Source of the DNA: Pseudonocardia ammonioxydans
Lineage (GTDB): Bacteria > Actinomycetota > Actinomycetes > Mycobacteriales > Pseudonocardiaceae
DNA length: 61,397 nucleotides
Assembly: GCF_900115005.1 (NCBI RefSeq)
Contig: NZ_FOUY01000036.1
Span: 1 to 61,397, forward strand
Direction of reading: 5' to 3'
The notes beneath the pieces are model-generated. The model did no database searches and was not told the origin of the DNA. It was given only the letters and a program-made list of their open reading frames with translations. Below, one piece after another: positions 15,656 to 22,451 of the stretch. The position numbers and the translations under genes were made by a program. Each line of letters begins with the position of its first letter. Within the stretch, counting starts at the first letter, position 1.

Positions 15656-15825
15656 GCACGAGACACCCGGCCGCACGAACACCTGAGCCGCACGAACACC
15701 TGAGCCGCACGAACACCTGACCCACACGAACGCCAGGCCGCACGACAACCTGATCCGCACGAACACCCGGGCGGCACGAACACCGGAGCTGCACGGAACA
15801 CCCGGGCTCATGAACACCGAGAACC
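15656..15825 (+). repeat. 17-nt minisatellite, about 10 units
   Basis: Direct repeats of 16-18 nt, consensus GCCGCACGAACACCTGA; three consecutive units are identical and the others degenerate towards both ends. A matching unit, GCCGCACGAACACCGGAG, occurs at 29323-29340 at the end of the MFS gene. No spacers, so not CRISPR. Confidence 0.9.
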
Positions 15826-15957
15826 CGCGGGACGCCGAGGCCGCCCCGCGGGCACGACACCGACCTCACCACCTGCCGCTGGGGAGCGGGCGGGTGGTCG
15901 CCACTGGCCGGAGCCGGCGCGTTCGGGACCGCCGGCTCCGGCCATCGCGGCCGGTTC

Positions 15958-16022
15958 AGTGGCCCGGAGTCAGTGACCCGGGAGTAAGTGGCCCGGGAGT
16001 GAGTGCCCCGGGGTCAGTGACA
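15958..16022 (+). repeat. Degenerate 15-16-nt tandem repeat
   Basis: Four to five units around AGTGGCCCGGGAGTGAG. Composition differs from the neighbouring 17-nt array. Confidence 0.75.
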
Positions 16023-16053
16023 CCGAGCAGAGGCACGGTGCAGGGGGACCGGC

Positions 16054-16482
16054 TCAACCGCGCCGTCCACCCCGCCGGGCCAGCACGGGGCGCCGCCGCG
16101 CGGCGGCGGCCCGCTCCGCGGGGTGCAACCGGTCCGGCCGCACGGCCGGTGCCGGCGGAGCGGCCCGCAGCCGCCCGCGCGCCGCCGCGGTCAGGATCTC
16201 CACCACCGCCTCGACCGAGGCGTACCGGCCGTCCGGCAGCGGGACGAGCTGGTTGCGCACGACCCCGCTCACCCCCCACGCCTCGGCCTCGGCGAGGACC
16301 TGCCACCGGAACGCGGGCCAGCGCAGGTCGGCCAGCACCCGGCCCAGGTTCTCCCGGAGCCGATCGTGCTCACCGGACGGCGCGGGGGCCGGCGCGCGCT
16401 GCGCTGCAGGCGGCGTCGGCACCGCGACCAGCCCGGGTCGCGGAGGCTGCGCCTGCGGCGGCCGGGGGACGGGCGCGCTCAC
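16054..16482 (-). CDS. Small protein with DUF2795-like domain
   Basis: 142 aa, cytoplasmic. The N-terminus (1-45) is Pro/Ala-rich; residues about 50-110 (RENLGRVLADLRWPAFRWQV to LPDGRYASVEAVVEIL) resemble DUF2795, a small helical domain of unknown role. The C-terminal 30 residues are Arg/Ala-rich. The GTG start overlaps the upstream stop (GTGA). Function not recognised. Confidence 0.55.
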   Translation of the reverse strand: MSAPVPRPPQAQPPRPGLVAVPTPPAAQRAPAPAPSGEHDRLRENLGRVLADLRWPAFRWQVLAEAEAWGVSGVVRNQLVPLPDGRYASVEAVVEILTAAARGRLRAAPPAPAVRPDRLHPAERAAAARRRPVLARRGGRRG

Positions 16483-16700
16483 GCCGCCCGCCCCTGCTCG
16501 TTCTCGTCCTCGGGCACCTGCGCCCCGGTACACGCCGGATCACCGTCGAGGTGCCGGTAGCTGAACACGGGGGCATCCGTCGGGGCGCCCGGATCGGTGT
16601 GCCGGAAGATCCGGCACACCGATCCCTCTGCCACCGTTGTCCAGCACCGCTCACAAATTCGGAGCCGCGGGGTGTTCTGCTGCACGATCTTCACCGCCAT
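16479..16700 (-). CDS. Small cysteine-rich protein, possible zinc ribbon
   Basis: 73 aa: a CERCW motif (residues 16-20), a single Cys in GSVCRIF and a final Cys in DGDPAC suggest a metal site of four cysteines. Its body encodes a perfect 15-bp inverted repeat at the DNA level. Coupled by GTGA to the next gene. No known function; perhaps a DNA- or protein-binding ribbon. Confidence 0.6.
   Translation of the reverse strand: MAVKIVQQNTPRLRICERCWTTVAEGSVCRIFRHTDPGAPTDAPVFSYRHLDGDPACTGAQVPEDENEQGRAA
16591..16625. repeat. Perfect 15-bp inverted repeat inside the Cys-rich gene
   Basis: Arms GGATCGGTGTGCCGG and CCGGCACACCGATCC around a 5-nt loop AAGAT. The core resembles the centre of the 66-bp repeats (CGGTGCCGG/CCGGCACCG) with TG/CA added. 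Confidence 0.85.
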
Positions 16701-16774
16701 GAAACGCGTCGCTTCGCCGTCCACCGCCTGCTGTCTCGGGCGACATCGCAGGTCAGCGAACCACGTGCGGACGA

Positions 16775-16790
16775 GTGTGAGTGATCACAC
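16775..16790. promoter_or_regulatory. CRP/FNR-like palindrome
   Basis: GTGTGAGTGATCACAC: perfect 6-bp arms with a 4-bp spacer, 74 bp upstream of the Cys-rich gene. Spacing is 2 bp shorter than the classical CRP site. Confidence 0.35.
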
Positions 16791-16833
16791 AGCGTGGCGC
16801 CACTCGGGACGCGAATTCGTGATCGCCCTACGG

Positions 16834-16877
16834 ACAATGGCGCACACCTTCCGGACAGGTGCGTTTGGCCCCATTGT
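16834..16877 (-). terminator. Imperfect hairpin after the isocitrate lyase/PEP mutase family gene
   Basis: Outer arms ACAATGG/CCATTGT with an inner CGCAC-CCT/AGGTGCG pairing, 15 bp past the stop. No U-tract, so termination is only a guess. Confidence 0.35.
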
Positions 16878-16891
16878 CACCCGGGTAACCG

Positions 16892-17794
16892 TCACCCCTT
16901 TTCGTCGTTGCGATAGGCGTCTTCCAGTTGCCGGATCTCGCCGATTCCGGCGAGCTCGGCGAACGCGTCGAGCCCGCCGAGCCGCTCCAGCATCGCCGCC
17001 GGGCTGCCGTCGGCGCGCAGTCGCGCGAGCAGCTCGGTCATCCCGGCGGTCGCCGCGAGCAGGGTGCCGACGGGGAACAGCACCAGCGCGAAACCCAGCT
17101 CGGCGAGCCGCTCCCGGGACAGCGCGGGGGTGCGCCCGCCCTCGGCCCAGTTGAACACCAGGCGGTGCCCGCTCAGCTCCGAGGCGACCCGCTCGATGTG
17201 CGCCTCCGACGTCGGCGCCTCGACGAACAGCAGGTCGGCCCCGGCGTCGGCGAACCGGCGGGCCCGGTCGATGGCCGCGTCGAGCCCGTCGACGGCCGCC
17301 GCGTCGGTACGGGCGATGATCAGCATGTCCGGGTCGGTCCGGGCGTCGACGGCGGCCCGGATCTTCGCCGTCATCTCCCCCGCCGGGACGACCTGCTTGC
17401 CGGCCAGGTGCCCGCAACGCTTCGGCATCACCTGGTCCTCCAGGTGCAGGGCCGCCACCCCGGCGCGCTCGTAGTCCCGGATCGTGCGGATCACGTTGAT
17501 CGGGTTGCCGTAGCCGGTGTCGGCGTCGGCGATCAGCGGGAGGTCGACGGCATCGGCCAGCCGACCGGCGTGCGCGGCCATCTCGGCACCGCCGAGCAGG
17601 CCGACGTCGGGCCGGCCGAGCAGGCCGGCCGTCGTGCCGAAGCCGGTCATGTAGACGACGTCGAAGCCGGCCTGCTCGACGAGCCGGGCCGACAGGGCGT
17701 CGTAGGCACCGGGCGCGAGCACGGGCTCGCCGGCGTCGAGCAGGGCACGCAACCGGGCACGCCGGTTGCCGGGCTGGCTGAGCAGGTCTCCCAC
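16892..17794 (-). CDS. Isocitrate lyase/PEP mutase superfamily enzyme
   Basis: 300 aa TIM-barrel enzyme acting on C-C or P-C bonds of alpha-oxycarboxylates. APGAYDALSARLVEQAGFD (28-46), IADADTGYGN (88-97, Mg-binding aspartates), HLEDQVMPKRCGHLAGK (117-133) and IARTDA are present. The KRCGH motif keeps the catalytic cysteine of lyases such as methylisocitrate lyase, which true PEP mutases lack; a 2-alkylmalate or oxaloacetate-type lyase is therefore likelier than phosphonate synthesis. GTG start with GAAGGA. Divergent from a GntR regulator, with an operator-like site in its leader. Confidence 0.85.
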   Translation of the reverse strand: MGDLLSQPGNRRARLRALLDAGEPVLAPGAYDALSARLVEQAGFDVVYMTGFGTTAGLLGRPDVGLLGGAEMAAHAGRLADAVDLPLIADADTGYGNPINVIRTIRDYERAGVAALHLEDQVMPKRCGHLAGKQVVPAGEMTAKIRAAVDARTDPDMLIIARTDAAAVDGLDAAIDRARRFADAGADLLFVEAPTSEAHIERVASELSGHRLVFNWAEGGRTPALSRERLAELGFALVLFPVGTLLAATAGMTELLARLRADGSPAAMLERLGGLDAFAELAGIGEIRQLEDAYRNDEKG

Positions 17795-17809
17795 GGTCGT
17801 CCTTCCATC

Positions 17810-17821
17810 GTTGTGTACAAC
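17810..17821. promoter_or_regulatory. GntR-type operator (site 1)
   Basis: GTTGTGTACAAC, a near-perfect palindrome with the TTGnnTACAA form used by many FadR-subfamily GntR proteins, 16 bp upstream of the lyase start. Confidence 0.5.
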
Positions 17822-17896
17822 AGACCTCCAGCCTGCCTCGGTTACGGCGCTGTGAACAGCCCCGGAAGGCTTGTGCGTGGAGCAGCTCACTCGTAA

Positions 17897-17908
17897 GTTG
17901 CATACATC
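17897..17908. promoter_or_regulatory. GntR-type operator (site 2)
   Basis: GTTGCATACATC shares GTTGnnTACA with site 1 and lies 24 bp upstream of the GntR gene; suggests autoregulation. Confidence 0.4.
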
Positions 17909-17931
17909 CGAGCGAAGGGACGGGTGAACAC

Positions 17932-18588
17932 GTGGTGGAGACGGCACGTCGCAGGGCGTCCGAGCGGGCCCAGGTCGAGCTGCGCGAGCAGATCCTGTCC
18001 GGCGCGCTCCCCGGGGGCGCCCACCTGGGCGAGGTCGAGCTCGCCGAGCGCCTCGGCCTGTCCCGCACCCCGGTCCGGGAGGCGCTGACGCGGCTCGCGG
18101 CCGAGGGCCTCGTCGAGCTGCACCCGCACCGCGGTGCCCGGGTCACCCGGTTCACCGAGGCCGATCTGGACGACACGTTCGACGTCCGCCGGGCCCTCGA
18201 GCCGCGCGCCACCGAACGGGCCGCCGCCCGCGCCACCGCCGCGGACCTCGACGAGCTCGACGACCTGGCCGCGACGATGCTCGCCACCGGCGCACCCGGC
18301 CCCGGCCAGGACCTCGACGCCCTGGTGGAGCTCAACCGCCGGTTCCACGCCCGCCTGATCGAGATCGCCGACACCCCGGCACTCGCTGCCGCGCTGGCCG
18401 GGGTGGTGCACACACCGGTGGTCCTGCGCACCTTCCACAGCTACGACGCCGGTTCGCTGGCCCGCAGCCTGGCCCACCACGCCGAGATCGTCGCCGCGCT
18501 GCGCGCCGGGGACGGCGCCTGGGCGGCGGCGGTGATGGTCAGCCACATCGCGAACGCCCGCGCCGTCATGACCGGGGACCGCCGGTGA
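17932..18588 (+). CDS. GntR family regulator, FadR subfamily (FCD domain)
   Basis: 218 aa. The winged helix (about 5-72) contains AERLGLSRTPVREALTRL and ends in HPHRGARV; the FCD domain (about 78-212) has the metal/ligand residues in ELNRRFHARLIEIA and AHHAEIVAALRAGD. The GTG start overlaps nothing upstream; the downstream amidohydrolase overlaps its stop. It probably controls both its own operon and the divergent lyase through the two GTTGnnTACA sites. Confidence 0.9.
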   Translation: MVETARRRASERAQVELREQILSGALPGGAHLGEVELAERLGLSRTPVREALTRLAAEGLVELHPHRGARVTRFTEADLDDTFDVRRALEPRATERAAARATAADLDELDDLAATMLATGAPGPGQDLDALVELNRRFHARLIEIADTPALAAALAGVVHTPVVLRTFHSYDAGSLARSLAHHAEIVAALRAGDGAWAAAVMVSHIANARAVMTGDRR

Positions 18589-19211
18589 ACCGGCCGAACC
18601 CGCACGGGGCACCGTTCGCCGGCCGCGTCGGCTGGGGTGCCGCCCCCGCGGTCGTCGTCGTGGACCTGGTGCGCGCCTACACCGACCCGGACGGGCCGTT
18701 CCACCTCGGTGACGCGGCCACCGTCGAGCGGGTGGTCACCGGGTGCCGCGACGTGGTCGCCGCCGCCCGGGCCGGCGGCCGCCCGGTGTTCTGGACGGTG
18801 GTGCGCTACGCGCCCGACATGGCCGACGCGGGCTGGTTCGCGGCGAAGGTCCCGTCGCTGGCCTGCTTCGCCGAGGGCGCACCGGGCGGCTGGGGCGAGC
18901 CGACGCTGAGTCCCGGCCCGGGTGAACCCGTCGTCGCCAAGCAGCACGCCTCGGCGTTCGCCGGCACCTCGCTGGCCGCGACCCTGCGCGCGCACGGCGT
19001 CGACACCGTCGTCGTGACCGGGGTGTCGACGTCCGGTTGCGTCCGGGCGACGGCGACCGAGGCCCTCGCCGCCGGGTTCCGCCCGATCGTCGTCGGCGAG
19101 GCCTGCGGCGACCGCGCCCCGGCCGTGCACGAGCAGAACCTCGCCGATCTCGACGCGAAGTACGCCGACGTCGTCGACCTGGCCCACGCCCTTCCCCAGC
19201 TGTCCCCGTAG
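18585..19211 (+). CDS. Isochorismatase-family cysteine hydrolase (carbamoylsarcosine amidase/RutB-like)
   Basis: 208 aa, cytoplasmic. The Asp-Lys-Cys catalytic triad is visible: VVVVDLVRAYTD (D27), VVAKQHASAF (K119) and VTGVSTSGCVRATA (C152). STSGCVRAT and GEACGDRAP resemble N-carbamoylsarcosine amidase and maleamate amidohydrolase. Adjacent to a RutA-like monooxygenase it could hydrolyse ureidoacrylate, RutB's substrate, or a related carbamoyl or amide ring-opening product. GTG start overlaps the GntR stop. Confidence 0.85.
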   Translation: MNRPNPHGAPFAGRVGWGAAPAVVVVDLVRAYTDPDGPFHLGDAATVERVVTGCRDVVAAARAGGRPVFWTVVRYAPDMADAGWFAAKVPSLACFAEGAPGGWGEPTLSPGPGEPVVAKQHASAFAGTSLAATLRAHGVDTVVVTGVSTSGCVRATATEALAAGFRPIVVGEACGDRAPAVHEQNLADLDAKYADVVDLAHALPQLSP

Positions 19212-19221
19212 GAGGTCCCCC

Positions 19222-20304
19222 GTGCAGTACGGCGTCTTCATCCCCAACGCCACCAACGGCTACATCCTGTCCACCGGCAGCCCGCAGTACCGGCCCAGCT
19301 TCGCGCACAACGTCGCGATCACGCAGGAGGCCGAGAAGCAGGGCCTCGACTTCGTGCTGTCGATGATGAAGCACCGCGGCAGCGGCGGCCCGAGCGACTT
19401 CTGGGGCGCGTGCCTGGAGTCGTTCACCCTGTTCGGCGGGCTCGCCGCGGTGACCGAACGGATCGGGCTGTTCCCGTCGGTGACCACCCTGGCCACGCAC
19501 CCGATCATGGCCGCGCGGATGGTCGCGACCCTCGACGAGATCTCCGGCGGCCGCTGCGGCCTCAACATCGTGACCGGCTGGAGCAAGCCGGAGTACACGC
19601 AGATGGGTCTGTGGCCCGGCGACGAGTACTTCGCCAAGCGCTACGAGTACGCCGCCGAGTACGTGCAGGCGCTGCGGGCACTGTGGAGCGAGGGCCCGAC
19701 GACCTTCGAGGGCGAGTTCTTCACCTTCACCGAGGCCGACATGCGGCCCAAGCCGCTGCACACCCCGACGGTCGTGTGCGCGGGCCAGTCGCCCGCCGGC
19801 CAGGAGTTCACCGCGACCCACGGCGACCGCAACTTCATCATGGCCGAGCGGTCGAAGGTCGGTGAGATCGCGTCGGGGGTCAAGCGGATCGGGGACGCGA
19901 AGGGGCGGGACGTGGGGACCTACGCCCTCTACTGCGTCATCGCCGAGGAGACCGACGCCGAGGCCGACAAGCTGTGCCGGCACATCATCGAGAACGCCGA
20001 CCTCGAGGCGATCAGCTACATGACGACCGGGGCCTCGCTGGACACCAACCCGGACGGGACGTCGGCGCAGCTGCTCGCGTCGCTGGAACGCCCGGCCGAG
20101 GAAGGCAACATGGCGTTCCTGTCGCTGCCGGTGCTGAAGGGTTCCTACGAGCGGGTGGCCGCCCAGCTCGACGAGATCGCGGTGACGACCGGGATCGACG
20201 GTGCGCTGCTCACCTGGCCGGACTTCGTCGACGGCGTCACCAAGTTCGGGGAGCGCGTCACGCCGCTGCTCCGCGAGGCCGCCCAGCCGGCCCCGACGGC
20301 GTGA
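19222..20304 (+). CDS. rutA: RutA-like flavin-dependent amide-cleaving monooxygenase
   Basis: LLM-class flavoenzyme, 360 aa. E. coli RutA opens the uracil ring with O2 and FMNH2 to give ureidoacrylate. Close similarity is clear along the length: YGVFIPNATNGYILST, FVLSMMKHRGSGG, CLESFTLFGGLAAVTERI, NIVTGWSKPEYTQMGLWPGD, YEYAAEYVQALRALWSEG and VVCAGQSPAGQEFTATHGD. Strong GTAGGAGG ahead of the GTG start. No flavin reductase (RutF), RutC or RutD is nearby, so the reductant must come from elsewhere, and the substrate could be another cyclic amide. Confidence 0.85.
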   Translation: MQYGVFIPNATNGYILSTGSPQYRPSFAHNVAITQEAEKQGLDFVLSMMKHRGSGGPSDFWGACLESFTLFGGLAAVTERIGLFPSVTTLATHPIMAARMVATLDEISGGRCGLNIVTGWSKPEYTQMGLWPGDEYFAKRYEYAAEYVQALRALWSEGPTTFEGEFFTFTEADMRPKPLHTPTVVCAGQSPAGQEFTATHGDRNFIMAERSKVGEIASGVKRIGDAKGRDVGTYALYCVIAEETDAEADKLCRHIIENADLEAISYMTTGASLDTNPDGTSAQLLASLERPAEEGNMAFLSLPVLKGSYERVAAQLDEIAVTTGIDGALLTWPDFVDGVTKFGERVTPLLREAAQPAPTA

Positions 20305-20327
20305 CGGAGCGGCCGGGACGGGGGTTC

Positions 20328-20350
20328 TCCCCACTGCCCCGGGGTGGGGA
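20328..20350 (+). terminator. Hairpin between rutA-like gene and desaturase
   Basis: Arms TCCCCAC/GTGGGGA with a 9-nt loop, 24 bp after the stop; no U-tract. Confidence 0.4.
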
Positions 20351-20371
20351 CACCCGGAACGATCGGACACC

Positions 20372-21319
20372 GTGACCGACACCCGGCCCGCCGCTCCCCG
20401 TGATCTCTCCGACCGGCTCCGCCACCCCGTACCGCACCTGTTCGTCTACGCCTTCGCGATCATTCCGGCGCTCGCCCTGGTCGCCGCCGTCCCGCTCGCC
20501 TGGGGCTGGGGGCTGACCTGGCTGGACGCCGGTCTGGCGCTCGGCATGTACGTGGTGTCCATGCTCGGGGTCACGGTCGGGTTCCACCGCTACTTCACCC
20601 ACGGATCGTTCAAGGCGACGCGGCCGCTGCGGATCGCCCTGGCCGTCGCGGGCAGCCTGGCGGTGCAGGGGCCGGTGCGGCACTGGGTGGCCGACCACCG
20701 GCGCCACCACGCCTACGCCGACGCCGAGGGCGACCCGCACTCGCCCTGGCGCTACGGCACCTCCCCCGCCGCGCTGGTGCGCGGGTTCTGGCACGCCCAC
20801 ATGGGCTGGATCTTCGACCGGTCGCTGACCGACCAGCGCCGGTTCACCCCGGACCTGCTCGCCGACCCCGACATCGACCGGGTGCACCGCGGCTTCACGG
20901 TGCTCACGGTGCTGTCGGTGCTCGGCCCGGCGGTGATCGGCGGGCTGGTCACCTGGTCCTGGTGGGGCGCGTTCACCGCGTTCTTCTGGGCCGGCCTGGT
21001 GCGGGTCGCGGTCTCGCACCACGTGGCCTGGTCGACGAACTCGATCTGCCACCTGGTCGGCGAGCGGCCGTGGCGGGCACGGGACCGCTCGACCAACGTC
21101 TGGCTGCTGGCCGTCCCGAGCATGGGCGAGTCCTGGCACAACCTGCACCACGCCGACCCGACCTCGGCCCGGCACGGCGTCGGCCGCGGTGAGATCGACA
21201 TCTCGGCCGCGGTGATCCGGCTGTTCGAGAAGGCCGGCTGGGCCCACGACGTGCGGTGGCCGACGGCGAAGCGGCTGGCCCGGCTCGCCGCGCGCACGGA
21301 GCCGGCCGCGGGCGCCTGA
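20372..21319 (+). CDS. Acyl-CoA (stearoyl-type) delta-9 desaturase
   Basis: Membrane di-iron desaturase introducing a double bond in fatty acyl chains, 315 aa with four hydrophobic segments. The three histidine boxes are in place: HRYFTH (72-77), HRRHH (109-113) and HNLHH (256-260). GTG start. It resembles mycobacterial DesA3-type enzymes, but no partner NADPH reductase is adjacent. Convergent with the iron transporter, only 4 bp between stops. Confidence 0.92.
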   Translation: MTDTRPAAPRDLSDRLRHPVPHLFVYAFAIIPALALVAAVPLAWGWGLTWLDAGLALGMYVVSMLGVTVGFHRYFTHGSFKATRPLRIALAVAGSLAVQGPVRHWVADHRRHHAYADAEGDPHSPWRYGTSPAALVRGFWHAHMGWIFDRSLTDQRRFTPDLLADPDIDRVHRGFTVLTVLSVLGPAVIGGLVTWSWWGAFTAFFWAGLVRVAVSHHVAWSTNSICHLVGERPWRARDRSTNVWLLAVPSMGESWHNLHHADPTSARHGVGRGEIDISAAVIRLFEKAGWAHDVRWPTAKRLARLAARTEPAAGA

Positions 21320-21323
21320 CCCG

Positions 21324-22451
21324 TCACCGGTCCGGCACGACGTGCACCGGGCCCGCCGCGGCCACCCGGCAGCGCTCCCCCGGGCGCCAGGGCTCCCCGG
21401 CGGGCGCCCGGACCCGGACGGCGGGCCCGCCGTCCGGCCGGGCGGTGACCAGCAGCGCGTCGCCGAGGAACTCGACGTCCACGATCTCGGCCGCGACCCC
21501 GGTGCCGGTGGGCGCGGCGATCCGCAGCTGCTCGGGCCGCAGCACCGCGAGCACCGCACCGGTGGCGGCCCCGGCACGCACCGGGCTGCGGCCCAGCACC
21601 GTCTCGACCTCCCCGCCGCGCACCCGGCCGGGCAGTAGTGCGGCGTCGCCGACGAACCGGGCGACCCGGGCGGTGGCCGGGGTCGCGTACAGCTCGCGGG
21701 GCGCGGCGGTCTGCTCCACCCGCCCGTCGTGCAGGACGGCGACCCGGTCGCTCACCGACAGCGCCTCCCGGCGGTCGTGCGTGATGAGCACCGCGGTGCT
21801 CCCGGCGGCCCGCAGCGCCGCGACGACCTCGCCGCGCACCTGCTCGCGCAGCCCGGCGTCGAGCGCGGAGAACGGCTCGTCGAGCAGCACGACACGCGGG
21901 CGCGGGGCGAGGGCCCGGGCCAGCGCGACCCGGCGCCGCTCCCCGCCGGAGAGCTGGTGCGGCATCCGGTCCGCCGTGCCGGCCAGGCCGACCAGGTCGA
22001 GCAGCTCACCGACCCGTGCCCGGGCCGCCGCCGTCGCCGCGGCCGTGCGGCGGAGCCGGGCCCGGCCGGTCGGGGCCAGCCCGAAGCCGACGTTGCGGGC
22101 CACGGACAGGTGCGCGAACAGCGCACCCTCCTGCGGCACCAGGCCCACCCCGCGCTGCTCCGGCGCGACCGCGGTGACGTCGTCGGCACCCAGGTGCACG
22201 CTCCCGGCGCGGGGCCGGTGCAGGCCGGCGACCACCCGGAGCAGCGTGGTCTTGCCACTGCCGGACGCGCCGAGCACCGACACGAGCTCGCCCGGGCCGG
22301 CCTCCAGGTCGACGCCGTGCAGCACCGGCTCGTGCCCGTAGCCGGCGACGATCCCGCGCACCGTCAGTGCCATCGCCGTCGGTCCCATCGGGGTCGGTGC
22401 CATCGCCGCTCCGTCCCACCGCTCCCCTACGTCACCGCTCCCGCCGGTCAC
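21324..22451 (-). CDS. Iron(III) ABC transporter ATP-binding protein (FbpC/FutC type)
   Basis: 375 aa. Walker A GASGSGKT (61-68), Q-loop LVPQEGALF, signature LSGGERRRVALARAL (167-181), Walker B VVLLDEPFSALD (187-198), H-loop LITHDRREAL, then a TOBE-like C-terminal domain. The GTG start overlaps the permease stop (GTGA) and has GGAGCAGGAG upstream; ATG 26 codons later gives the more usual MALTVRG terminus. Energises Fe3+ uptake with the two genes upstream. Confidence 0.92.
   Translation of the reverse strand: MTGGSGDVGERWDGAAMAPTPMGPTAMALTVRGIVAGYGHEPVLHGVDLEAGPGELVSVLGASGSGKTTLLRVVAGLHRPRAGSVHLGADDVTAVAPEQRGVGLVPQEGALFAHLSVARNVGFGLAPTGRARLRRTAAATAAARARVGELLDLVGLAGTADRMPHQLSGGERRRVALARALAPRPRVVLLDEPFSALDAGLREQVRGEVVAALRAAGSTAVLITHDRREALSVSDRVAVLHDGRVEQTAAPRELYATPATARVARFVGDAALLPGRVRGGEVETVLGRSPVRAGAATGAVLAVLRPEQLRIAAPTGTGVAAEIVDVEFLGDALLVTARPDGGPAVRVRAPAGEPWRPGERCRVAAAGPVHVVPDR

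Larger units (their letters stand above)
15478..16053. other. Gene-poor 576-bp stretch dominated by short tandem repeats
   Basis: No convincing gene in either strand. It holds a doubled GCCGTTCGACGGGCAC (about 15505-15536), the 17-nt minisatellite and a second degenerate repeat listed separately. Open frames here have repetitive composition and no ribosome sites. Confidence 0.7.

Noticed and set aside
15656..15825. CRISPR array
   Set aside because: Units are only 16-18 nt and directly adjoining, with no unique spacers and no cas genes.
15810..16784. Plus-strand gene across the repeat region
   Set aside because: Repeat-derived, Arg/Pro-rich translation without ribosome site, antisense to two coupled small genes.
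16892..17794. Phosphonate biosynthesis (PEP mutase)
   Set aside because: The KRCGH lyase motif is present, and no phosphonopyruvate decarboxylase or related gene is nearby.
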